A stretch of 64,000 nucleotides of DNA from Pirellulimonas nuda (GTDB lineage: Bacteria; Planctomycetota; Planctomycetia; Pirellulales; Lacipirellulaceae), in the NCBI RefSeq assembly GCF_007750855.1, contig NZ_CP036291.1, forward strand, positions 5,430,905 through 5,494,904. Direction: 5' to 3'. Under the pieces are notes generated by a model, which worked only from the letters and a program-made list of their open reading frames with translations, was not told where the DNA came from and searched no databases. Position 1 is the stretch's first letter. Every line of letters starts with the position of its first letter. Made by a program: the position numbers and the translations under genes. This document shows positions 55,803 to 64,000 of this stretch, in pieces.

Positions 55803-56855
55803 GCCCTGCCAGGGGCCCGCGGAGCAGGCCGCCGGCCCCCTCGGAGACCGATTCGCAGCCCTTCGTAGGCCCTGCTGGCCGGGTTTTACGGCGTACTTGG
55901 CTGGATCCGTGGGTTTTCTTCAGCCAAATACGCGTCCCGCGTAGGCCGCCAAAAGCCTAAAATCCCGGCAAATCAGGGGCTAACCTGCCACGAACGCTGA
56001 CCTCCCGGGGGGGGCTCACGGGTCGCCAACAGGCGGAGTTCGACTGCGGTGCGACGCGAACATGAAATCGGGCCCTCTTTCCGAGTGGCTTTGCTTACCC
56101 ACATTCCACCACACGGCGCGGACCCTCGCCCAACTCGGGGTTTGACCTTGAAAGTGAGGGGTTTCGCGGGTTTCGACGCCCCGTTTGCTGGTGCTTGTCT
56201 TAAACCGCACTGTCCCAGAGAGCCCAAATCCCTTGTAGGGCCGCTCTGGGAGGCCGGCGGGGGCCAGGCGAGCCTTCCGGTGGTCGGCTCCGGGGCCAGA
56301 GAAGGCCCGCTGGGGGGCCCCCACGCGCCCGCTGGGGCGCAGCTGGGCCCGTGCGCGGCTGGGAGGGCGCTAGGGCGGCCCAACGCGCCTACGCGCGCGC
56401 AGCGCGTTCAGGGCGCATGTGGCCGCTGGGGGCCGTAGCACGCATCCCAACCAAGCCTCTCTTACGGGCCTGGCCGGCCGCGTGCAGCACCTGCTCTGAT
56501 CACGGCGCACCCGTACGTCTCGACCAGCGACGGCCAGCGGTAGCCACCCGGTGCGTGGCCACCTCGACCAACTCCGCACGTGTTAGGTGTCGGACAGGCC
56601 TCACCTCGGGCCAGCTGCATGGGGTGAGGCGGCTGCTGCCTACCCGGCGGTCCGACACCAGCGCGGACGTGGTAGTCTGCGAGTGCCCTGGAGACCCGCT
56701 CGTCAGGCCGCCACCGCGGGGCCCATTCGGGACCTCAGACGGGATACACGCCACAGTTGCCGACCACAGACCTGCCGGCCCCCAGCTACTCGAGGAACTT
56801 AAGCGACTGGCGTGCGGACCGCATTGACAATCGGGTCATCGAGGAGGCTGCACCC
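55803..56855. other. Gene-poor decayed segment
   Basis: About 1,050 bp. All reading frames here look like noise from high GC, with Pro/Arg/Gly-rich translations and no domain. Locally very GC-rich and repetitive (many GGGGCC and GCGCAG words around 56280-56400). I see no gene, RNA or clear repeat. Confidence 0.45.
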
Positions 56856-57035
56856 CTAGTTTGTCGGCGAGCTTGGCCCGCTCGACGGCGACGTACTCCC
56901 CCACTCCGCGGGCAGTTGCTTGATCTTGGCCTGGACCTCCCTGCGTTGCTTGGTCAGCTCGGTGACCCGTTTGCTCAGCTCGTCGGGCAGCTCTCCCTGC
57001 TTGAGCGTCGACAGCTCCAAGTCCTTGCCGCTCAT
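56856..57035 (-). pseudogene. Frameshifted N-terminal gene remnant
   Basis: The ATG at 57035 is preceded by AAGGAGG with ideal spacing, and the first 44 codons read MSGKDLELSTLKQGELPDEL... TKQRREVQAKIKQLP, a charged helical sequence. The frame then runs into 14 unlikely codons and stops. One frame over, the same DNA reads EYVAVERAKLADKLGV, which continues the helix naturally, so a single-base change near a GGGGG run broke the gene. The rest is missing. The family is not securely recognised. Confidence 0.55.
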
Positions 57036-57692
57036 CGACTCCTCCTTCCTGGAATACGTCAGGATTCTAACGGGAAAGGAGGACGCTCGCTAACTTCGAG
57101 GCGGTCTTACCTCGGGTCACCCACAACACAATCTGGTCTGGCTATACTGGAAAGCTGGTCGATGCACGCTCTCGCTGGGGTTATGCCGCAACTACGTCCG
57201 ACTCCTTGCGCAGCAGTCGATGTTCGACGCAGCGGGCGATCGTGGTGGCTTCTACGGTGAGACGCCCTGAGAGCCGTGGACGTCGCTTAAGCAGATGGGC
57301 GGTCGTAACGCGGTCGACGCCGCGTGGCATGCTGCAGTTTAATTGAGGCCCGGTTTGGCGCCGCCGATCCATCACCCCAGTATCCTGGCGCCGCGGTTGA
57401 TTCTAGGCCGGATTGTCGCCAAGTTGTGGGTGCATCGGCGGAGGCTGCGGGAAGAGTCTGTCTCTCGTTCTTCGCGACCCCGGCAGGCCTGCGTTTGGCT
57501 CCTTGAGCGTTGGCTTCGGGCCTCGACAGGGACTCGAAGAGCTTGCTGGCGATCGATCCGAGAGATCGCCATGTCTTTTTTGAGTTCTTGGCGGAATTGG
57601 CGTTGTATCTCGCGCCGGGCGCCGCCTGAAGGGTGAGAGGACGCCCCCTCTCGCGGCCACGTCCCGCTCGTGCACTTGCTGGGAGTTGAAAC
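57036..57692. other. Intergenic region before the giant membrane protein
   Basis: About 650 bp without a supported gene. It should contain the divergent promoters for the remnant at 57035 and the gene at 57693. CTATACT at about 57141 resembles a -10 box but has no matching -35. GGGAG lies about eight bases before the ATG at 57693. Confidence 0.45.
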
Positions 57693-60600
57693 ATGTTCGG
57701 GGGTGGCTGGTTCTACTTGTGCTTGTTGATCGGTGCAGCCTGGGCCGCTTGGGTCTGGCGGGGGAAGGTTGAGTCGAGCCGCCGCGCGACCGACCGAGGC
57801 AAGTACCGGTGCTGCCCCCGCTGCACCGCGCCGCTACGGTTCGACCAAACCGTCTGCGAGTTGTGCCTATGGCCCAACGCGCGCCAACGCGGCTTGCGGC
57901 CCGACCAGGTCCAGCAGGCCCTTCACCGCACGCTATACCGGTTCCACGAGCTGGGCCTGTTGAGCGACTCGAAGTACCGCGGATTGATTCGTCTGGCGGC
58001 CAAGACGCTTGAGGCCCCCGAGCCCGAGAGTCCAACGTCGACCGTGGCCGCGTCGCAGGGAGTCGTGCCGGCTCTTAAGACGGCAGAAAAGACGCGACAG
58101 GCGCCGCGCCAACCACCACAAGTACCGGTAGTGCCTGCCGCCCCGTCGCCGGCCGCGGCGGTACCCTCGACACCAGTGCGCCCACGGCCGGTCCCGGAAG
58201 TCGTTAGCGCAAGGGCGGAGCGTTACGCCGCACACCGATCGGCCGCCGTTGAGGTGGCCGCGCATGCGCCTCCCCCTCCGGCCAAGGCGCGCGCGCCCGT
58301 GGGACGCTTGTTCCAGGCGTTTCTTGAGAAGAACAACATCATGTGGGGGGAGTTGGTCGGGGGGCTGATGATCGTCGGCTGCTCGATCGCACTGGTGATC
58401 AGCTTCTGGGCCGAGATCGCCGAGCGACCGCTGCTAAAGTTCGGCATCTTCAACGGTGTTTCCGCGGCGTTGTTCGCCGTTGGCTTCTACACCGATCGCC
58501 GCTGGAAGATCCGCACCACCAGCCACGGCGTGCTTACTATCGCGTCGCTGCTTGCGCCGCTCAATTTCCTGGCGATCGCCGCATTTACCGAGGCGTCGCC
58601 CCCCACCGACCTGCTTTCACTCGCGGGCGAGGGGCTCTCGCTGGCGATGTTCGCGGCGCTGACGTTTTTCGCGGCGCGCAAGATCACCCCGCTGGCGCCT
58701 TTAGCCACCACGGTCGGCGTGATGGCGCCGTCGCTGATGCTTCTGCTCACCCGCCGCTACGTGAGGGCGGACGCCTCGCCGGCGGTGCTCAATGCGTTCG
58801 CCCTGGCGCCGATCAGCGTCTTCGTCGCCGCTGCCTTTGAAAGCCTCCGTCGCACACTTGCCAAATCAGAAGCGGACGTTGAGCACACGGTGCGGCACTT
58901 GTTGGCGCTTGGCCTGTGTCTGTTCGCCATGCTGCTGCCGCTGGCGCTGCTGCTGCACATGGCGGGTGAGGTGGCCGCGGCGCTGCGGAACATCGCGCCG
59001 CAGCTTGCGCTGGTCGCCGCCCCTTTGATCGCGACCGCCATGCTCTCCGCCCGACGCCCCGGCGAAGGGGGAGCAGCGGTGCGGGTGGCCGGCACGAGCG
59101 TCGGCGTGTTGGGTGGGATGTTGCTCGTGGCTTCGCTCGCCCTGTCGTGGCCGCTGCCTTGGGCCCTCGTCACGGCCGCGGTCATCAACGCCGTCGTAGC
59201 AGCCGTCCTCGCCCGCGTTTGCTCGTTTCCTCGGCTCAATTGGCTGGCCGCGGCGGGGATCGCCACCGCCTGGGTTGTTGCTTTCGCGGTCGTGGCGGGT
59301 GAAGCGTCGTGGGGGGCGATCGACACACCGAGCCTGGTCCGCACGCTCGTCTCCGCGGCAACCGGCGCACGCCTGACGCCGGTTGTGGCGCTGCTGACCG
59401 CGGTCGCCTTCGTGTGCCGTCGCGTCGGCAGGCGCGACGACAGCCGCGAGTGGGCGTTGTCGGCGGCGGCCGCCGCGGCGGTAAGCTTGGCGCTGCTTGC
59501 CTGGTTTGGCCTTGGCAGGGTCGGCGACCCGGCGGGCGCCGCGTGGTGCATCGCGGCGTACGCGGGGCTCGCCGTGGCCGCCTCGCTCTTGGTTGAGCAC
59601 CGCTGGCTATCGTGGGGCGCCTCGTCGCTGCTGCTCGCGGCGCTGGTGCAGACCTTGGTCTTCCGGTACGGCCTGGGCTTTGGCGACTTTTCGAGGTGGG
59701 TCCTCGCGCTGCTGACTCACTCCACTCTGTGCGTAGCGGTCGCGTCGGGCGCATGGTGGCAGCGGCAGACCCTCACGTCGATAAGCCGAGGGGTGTTCTC
59801 GGTAGCGGGGCTGGCTACTTCTTTGTTGGCAGCGGCCGTGGCGGCGGGCGCATGCTCGAGGCTCGACTACTCGTTCTTAGCGGGCGCATGGCTTTGGATC
59901 GCCGCGTTGTGGTTAGCGATCTCGAAGCTGCGTGGCGCCCGCGAGCTGTGCGTGGCCTTCCAGGGGGGGCTGGCGGCGGCGTTGTCGCTGTCGGTGACCG
60001 GGCTCTTGAGCCGCCAAGGCTGGTTCCAAGCAGCGAGTGTTCCCTGGATCGACCCGTGGTATCTGCAGACCCTGGGCGTCGTGTTGGCGCTGTACGCCTT
60101 GGCATGGCGGGCGTCCAGGCTGGCCGGCGTCTGGCTTGCCGCGCGCCGCGGCAACGCGATACTGCTCCCGCTGGCCCGACGCCACTGGGCTAGCGTCGAC
60201 CGAGTGCTCGAGGTCGCCCTGGTGCTGTCCGCGGTGTCGCTCTGCCTGTACGCCTGCTTCCCGGGCGCCGCGGTTGAGCTTTCGCCCTCAGCCGAGGCCG
60301 GCTTCCGCGTGCCGTTCGCGGTGGCGACCTTCGAAGTGTCGGGCCTTCCCGCGGCGCACGCGGCCGGCGTCGGAAGCTGGGCGCTCCTGGCGGCCGTCGC
60401 GGCGCTCTCGACCGCAGGCCTTTGGGAACGCGGCGCGGGGCTTCGATTGATGGCGTTGTTGCTGCTGGGCGGCGCGGGCTGTGCGTTGGCGTCCGCCGCG
60501 TTCGCCGACCAAGAGGCGACTGCTTCCGCCCTGCGCTGGCTGTTGTCGGCGTACGCCGTGGCGGCTTCGGTCCCCATTCTGATGCGCCGCAGAATCTCTC

Positions 60601-63600
60601 CTGCGCTCGATCGGCTGGGGGTCCATCGCGGCACAATCTCGGCGATGCTGGGCGAGTCGCCCAGTGCTGCGGCCCGTGGCCTGGTGATCGGCATGGTGGT
60701 GCTGTTGTACGTCGCGGTCGTGGGCTTCGTCTCGGTCTCTTGCATCCACACCAGCGGCATGCCGGGGGAGTCGGCCCGGCTGCTGGCGTGGCTTGCGGGG
60801 CTCGCCGCGGTGGGGGGCGTTGGCTGGCTCATGATGGGCGCGGGTGACCAAGTCCGCACCGCGGAGGGGGGGCCCGCAAGCGGGCTGCGTGCGGGACGCA
60901 GCGTGCTCGCCTTCACAACGATCGCGCCTCTGCTGGTGGTGCTTTCGTTCGTCGTGGCGACCAATCTAACCGAGCGCCCCCTGACGGGCCCCGATCCTAC
61001 CTCATGGTTCGCCCAGATCGGCCCCACCGTTTGCTACGGCGGCCCGTTGGCTGTCTTTGCATTGGTGCTGCTGGCGTTCGCCGTGCGCGAACGCTCTAGC
61101 CAGTACGCGTTCGCATTCGGGCTGCTCACGTCCGGCGTAGCGACGCTGGTCTTTATGCTGCGGTTGGCCACCGACGGCCGGGCGCTCGACGCGGTCGCGT
61201 GGATCGAGGTGCTTCAGGTGAACGCCGCCGTGTTGGCTGTCACCGCGCTCGCCTGGCGAGGGGCGATTGCGTGGAACGGCGGCTCCCCTTGGTCGTTCAC
61301 CAAGCAGCCGATCTTGCTGAGCGTGCAATCCATGATCGCGCTGGTGTTCGCCCTTCAGCCGCTGATCGCCGGGTGCGTAGGAGTGTTTCGCGACCCCAGG
61401 GCAATCGATTGGGAGCAGAGCGTCGCCAGCCCCGGCGGGCTCGCGGCGTTGGCGCTCGCCTGTCTAGCGGTCTGGTTGGCGTCGCGGGACGCGCGGCGAC
61501 CATTTACCAAACACCGTGCGGGAGGACTCGCCCTGCTCACCGTCGCGACGTCCACCGCCGAGCTGGCCCGCTTCGACTCCGGTCAATGGCTCGCCTACCA
61601 CACGCTCTTGGCGGCGACCGCCGCGGCAGCGGCGGCGCTTGTCGCGCTGCCGAGCAGGCGGCGTTCGGCCCCTTGGGTCGCCTGCCTTTCGGCTTGTACG
61701 GTGGTGTTTGCGCTACGCGAAGTCGGCGTCAGCCCCAGGCCCCCCGGTTGGCCGTGGTGGACCGTGGCCACGCTCCTGGTCGCTTACGCCGTGATGCTGA
61801 CGCTTGCGGCCCGCGACGCGTTGCGGTGGCCCGTTTGGGTGGCGACCCCCGCGGCGCTCTGCGCGGCGACCATCGGATGGCTCTCTCAGATGCAGGTGCG
61901 GGGCCGCGAGTTCACCGACTTGATATCTCTTAACGCCCTCGTGCTGGGGCTAGCGGCGGTCTGCTCGGTGCTGGTGGAGCTGCGCATGCCCAAGCACCAA
62001 CCACGGGCGCTAGCGCGGCTCAAGCTGATCGGCCTGCATCGGTTCGCGGTGTGGCTGGCGATCGCTGCAGTAGCCCTAGCGTTGTTGATCGACCTGTTCG
62101 GATACGGGCCCCAGCGGGCGGGCGCCTACCCGTGGTTGCCGCACTTGGCGTTGGGCGCGGTGTTTGCCAGCGCTGTCGCCTGTCTGTGGGACCGTCACGT
62201 GCGTTGGCCGGTGGCGGCGTTCTACTTGATCGGCCTGGCGGGCATCGGACGCTATCTGGACGCGTTGCTCCTGCCGCCGGAACTACTGGTGTGGGCGTTC
62301 ACGCTGGCCCTTTCGGCGTTCGTGCTAGCCACAAGCTACGTTTGGGGACGGCGCGAAGGCTTCGTCGTCGCGCTGCGTCGGCTGGGCGTCCCGATCCAAG
62401 GCCCCGTTCTTACCGCCGGGCGGGTGTGGCTGATTGCCGCCAACAGCCTAGCGTCGGTGCTGGTCACGCTGCTGGTCTTCTACGTGCAGGTGACGGATGA
62501 GGAGTTCAGCCACCGGCTGGTGGCCGCCTACGGGCTGCTTGCCTGCGCGTTGGGGCTGGCCTTCCTGGCGACCGGCCGTGGGCAGACCGGGCTTCGTTAC
62601 GCCGCGCTGTGTCTGGGTGCGTTGTTCGCTATGGCGCTCGCTTGGGCATGGGCGCCTCCGTCGATTGCCGCACCGTTGCTGCACCGGCTGGTTGCGTCCG
62701 CCGTTGGCTTGGCCGCCGTGACCCCGGTCTACGGCGTTGGACTCGTCAAGCTGCGGCGAGAGCCCAACGACTGGACCCGCGCCGCGCAGAAGCTGGCGCC
62801 GGCGCTCGCTGCCTTAGCCGCGTGCCTGCTCGTAGCGACCCTCATCGTTGAGACGTCCTACCTGGTCCAGCAAGGCGCCGCGCCGCTAGAGTGGCCCGCC
62901 GTGCTGGCGGTGGCCGCCGCGCTGGCCGGGCTGGCGGTGAGCGCCCTAGTGGCCGCGGTCGCTCCGGGACGCGACCCCTTCGGTCTGAGCGAACGCGGCC
63001 GCACCGTTTACGTCTACGCTGCCGAGGCGCTCTTGGGGCTGCTCTTCCTGCACCTTCGCGTGACGATGCCCTGGCTGTTCGGCGGATGGTTCGCCCAATT
63101 CTGGCCGTTTATCGTCATGGCGATCGCGTTCGCCGGGGCCGGCCTATCAGAATGGTTCCGCCGCCGGCGGCAGGGCGTGCTGGCCGAGCCGCTGGCGAAC
63201 ACGGGCGCGCTTCTGCCGTTGCTGCCGGTGATTGGCTTCTGGTCGTCCTCGACGGCCGGGTCGTACGCCTTGCTGCTGGTTGCGATTGGCTTGTTCTACA
63301 CATCGCTGAGCGTGGCTCGAAAGTCGCCCGGGTTCGCAGCACTGGCCGTGGCGGCGCTCAACGGCAGCCTTTGGACGATGCTCCACTCCGTCGAGGGCCT
63401 GGGGCTGCTGCAGCACCCTCAGTTCTGGCTGATCCCTCCGGCCCTGTGCCTGCTCGCAGGGGCCCAGCTCAACCGCAGTCGCCTCACGCCCGAGCAACTC
63501 GGCGCCGCGCGCTACGGCGCGATGATCGTTGTCTACGCCTCGAGCACGGCGGACATTTTTCTCAACGGCGTCGGCGCCGGGCTGTGGCAGCCAATGGCGC

Positions 63601-63860
63601 TCGCGGCCCTTTCGATCGCCGGCGTGATGCTCGGCATCCTTTTGCGGGTGCGGGCGTTCCTTTTCCTGGGGCTCGCCTTTCTGTGCGTCTCGCTGTTCTC
63701 GGTGATCTGGCACGCCGCGGTCGAGCTTGAGCGTACCTGGGTGTGGTGGATCGCCGGCATCGTGGCGGGGGTAGCGATCATCGTCCTATTCGGATTGTTC
63801 GAGAAGAAGCGCGACGAGGTGCTGGCCGTTGCCGAACGCCTCAAGAGCTGGGAGGCCTGA
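57693..63860 (+). CDS. Giant multi-spanning membrane protein with N-terminal zinc ribbon
   Basis: A 2,055-aa protein, almost entirely hydrophobic. One N-terminal membrane segment (about 5-22) is followed by a zinc ribbon (CPRC 41-44 and CELC 55-58), a Pro-rich linker with a helical QQALHRTLYRFHELGLLS segment, and from about 210 onward dozens of predicted membrane helices with short basic loops, to residue 2040. The first membrane block starts FLEKNNIMWGELVGGLMIVG. I recognise no catalytic motif; the layout recalls DUF2157-like membrane proteins repeated many times. The function is unknown. The ATG at 57693 follows GGGAG. The gene is very long, in one frame, and intact, unlike its left neighbours. 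Confidence 0.8.
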   Translation: MFGGGWFYLCLLIGAAWAAWVWRGKVESSRRATDRGKYRCCPRCTAPLRFDQTVCELCLWPNARQRGLRPDQVQQALHRTLYRFHELGLLSDSKYRGLIRLAAKTLEAPEPESPTSTVAASQGVVPALKTAEKTRQAPRQPPQVPVVPAAPSPAAAVPSTPVRPRPVPEVVSARAERYAAHRSAAVEVAAHAPPPPAKARAPVGRLFQAFLEKNNIMWGELVGGLMIVGCSIALVISFWAEIAERPLLKFGIFNGVSAALFAVGFYTDRRWKIRTTSHGVLTIASLLAPLNFLAIAAFTEASPPTDLLSLAGEGLSLAMFAALTFFAARKITPLAPLATTVGVMAPSLMLLLTRRYVRADASPAVLNAFALAPISVFVAAAFESLRRTLAKSEADVEHTVRHLLALGLCLFAMLLPLALLLHMAGEVAAALRNIAPQLALVAAPLIATAMLSARRPGEGGAAVRVAGTSVGVLGGMLLVASLALSWPLPWALVTAAVINAVVAAVLARVCSFPRLNWLAAAGIATAWVVAFAVVAGEASWGAIDTPSLVRTLVSAATGARLTPVVALLTAVAFVCRRVGRRDDSREWALSAAAAAAVSLALLAWFGLGRVGDPAGAAWCIAAYAGLAVAASLLVEHRWLSWGASSLLLAALVQTLVFRYGLGFGDFSRWVLALLTHSTLCVAVASGAWWQRQTLTSISRGVFSVAGLATSLLAAAVAAGACSRLDYSFLAGAWLWIAALWLAISKLRGARELCVAFQGGLAAALSLSVTGLLSRQGWFQAASVPWIDPWYLQTLGVVLALYALAWRASRLAGVWLAARRGNAILLPLARRHWASVDRVLEVALVLSAVSLCLYACFPGAAVELSPSAEAGFRVPFAVATFEVSGLPAAHAAGVGSWALLAAVAALSTAGLWERGAGLRLMALLLLGGAGCALASAAFADQEATASALRWLLSAYAVAASVPILMRRRISPALDRLGVHRGTISAMLGESPSAAARGLVIGMVVLLYVAVVGFVSVSCIHTSGMPGESARLLAWLAGLAAVGGVGWLMMGAGDQVRTAEGGPASGLRAGRSVLAFTTIAPLLVVLSFVVATNLTERPLTGPDPTSWFAQIGPTVCYGGPLAVFALVLLAFAVRERSSQYAFAFGLLTSGVATLVFMLRLATDGRALDAVAWIEVLQVNAAVLAVTALAWRGAIAWNGGSPWSFTKQPILLSVQSMIALVFALQPLIAGCVGVFRDPRAIDWEQSVASPGGLAALALACLAVWLASRDARRPFTKHRAGGLALLTVATSTAELARFDSGQWLAYHTLLAATAAAAAALVALPSRRRSAPWVACLSACTVVFALREVGVSPRPPGWPWWTVATLLVAYAVMLTLAARDALRWPVWVATPAALCAATIGWLSQMQVRGREFTDLISLNALVLGLAAVCSVLVELRMPKHQPRALARLKLIGLHRFAVWLAIAAVALALLIDLFGYGPQRAGAYPWLPHLALGAVFASAVACLWDRHVRWPVAAFYLIGLAGIGRYLDALLLPPELLVWAFTLALSAFVLATSYVWGRREGFVVALRRLGVPIQGPVLTAGRVWLIAANSLASVLVTLLVFYVQVTDEEFSHRLVAAYGLLACALGLAFLATGRGQTGLRYAALCLGALFAMALAWAWAPPSIAAPLLHRLVASAVGLAAVTPVYGVGLVKLRREPNDWTRAAQKLAPALAALAACLLVATLIVETSYLVQQGAAPLEWPAVLAVAAALAGLAVSALVAAVAPGRDPFGLSERGRTVYVYAAEALLGLLFLHLRVTMPWLFGGWFAQFWPFIVMAIAFAGAGLSEWFRRRRQGVLAEPLANTGALLPLLPVIGFWSSSTAGSYALLLVAIGLFYTSLSVARKSPGFAALAVAALNGSLWTMLHSVEGLGLLQHPQFWLIPPALCLLAGAQLNRSRLTPEQLGAARYGAMIVVYASSTADIFLNGVGAGLWQPMALAALSIAGVMLGILLRVRAFLFLGLAFLCVSLFSVIWHAAVELERTWVWWIAGIVAGVAIIVLFGLFEKKRDEVLAVAERLKSWEA

Positions 63861-63999
63861 CGCGCCCGGCAAACGTTCCGGTCAAGTCTTCCCGGGTGGC
63901 AAAGGCAACAGCACAAGCCAACACGCTGCACAGGCCTAAACCCGTCGGCTCTGGAACCGCAGACAGGTCGGCCCGCCAAGCCTCAATCTGGCCTGCTGG
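63841..63999 (-). CDS. 3' end of a PEP-CTERM protein (partial)
   Basis: On the minus strand a frame open from the window edge reads ...AVPEPTGLGLCSVLACAVAF, then ATRED and 14 more residues to TGA at 63841. The VPEP motif, hydrophobic segment and following charged residues are those of a PEP-CTERM sorting signal, typical of exported planctomycete proteins. The stretch after the charged residues is longer than usual. It overlaps the end of the membrane-protein gene by 20 bp. Confidence 0.6.
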   Translation of the reverse strand, partial: PAGQIEAWRADLSAVPEPTGLGLCSVLACAVAFATREDLTGTFAGRVRPPSS

Positions 64000-64000
64000 G

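Noticed and set aside
56757-57260. 167-aa plus-strand frame in the 57-kb gap
   Set aside because: It is antisense to the small gene remnant with a strong ribosome-binding site at 57035 and has no coding character beyond that overlap.

Overview
The window reads as one stretch of a high-GC planctomycete chromosome, most likely of the Pirellulales. The evidence is the RFETLETRAMLA-type N-terminus of the giant exported protein (the planctomycete extracellular signal motif), a PEP-CTERM-like tail at the right edge, an outer-membrane lipid and lipoprotein gene set, many short palindromic repeats, and C-rich leaders that often lack a Shine-Dalgarno sequence. No rRNA, CRISPR array or complete tRNA was seen.

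Left part (1-12.1 kb): ordinary chromosomal genes. These are an LptF/LptG-type permease, a PAP2 phosphatase, an enoyl-CoA hydratase, an RpoD-like sigma factor, a Tat-exported metallophosphoesterase divergent from a proline/alanine-rich lipoprotein, apolipoprotein N-acyltransferase (lnt), an ABC-F ATPase and a TcmP/LCM-type methyltransferase. At 12.1-12.2 kb a minus-strand terminator is followed by only the 3' half of a tRNA-Gly(CCC), cut at the anticodon loop. This looks like an attachment site, with accessory DNA beginning to its right.

Ubiquitin-like operon (12.9-16.4 kb): a sigma-like regulator, a 72-residue beta-grasp protein, an E2-like protein (candidate active Cys180) fused to a long Cys-x2-Cys zinc array, a JAMM peptidase, a ThiF/E1-like enzyme and a small membrane protein. 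It looks like a compact conjugation and deconjugation pathway of the kind proposed for bacterial conflict systems.

Polymorphic toxin locus (16.9-42.8 kb): one giant exported protein of about 5,620 aa, now split by two single-base frameshifts. It has a beta-helix domain, haemolysin-type Ca repeats, a long stalk of repeated domains with DxDGDG loops and a C-terminal toxin tip with a candidate immunity gene. Downstream are two start-less cassettes that share stalk sequence but carry different tips (Hint plus a GIY-YIG-like domain; an HNH-like domain) and different candidate immunity genes (unknown, RraB-like, SUKH). A conserved palindromic repeat follows each immunity cluster, with further copies in the debris of the first cassette.

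Second defence block (43.4-54.3 kb): a decayed Lhr-like helicase, then a minus-strand set encoding a Nudix protein, a dynamin-like GTPase, a BrxD-type ATPase and a BrxHI-type helicase, with a divergent Ser/Thr kinase. BrxD and BrxHI normally accompany PglZ in BREX. Here a dynamin carrying a PglZ-like C-terminal module takes that place, and no methyltransferase is present. This is the best candidate for an undescribed system.

Right part (54.3-64 kb): a frameshifted IS1595-type element, gene-poor decayed DNA with one frameshifted gene remnant, a 2,055-aa multi-spanning membrane protein, and the 3' end of a probable PEP-CTERM protein on the minus strand.
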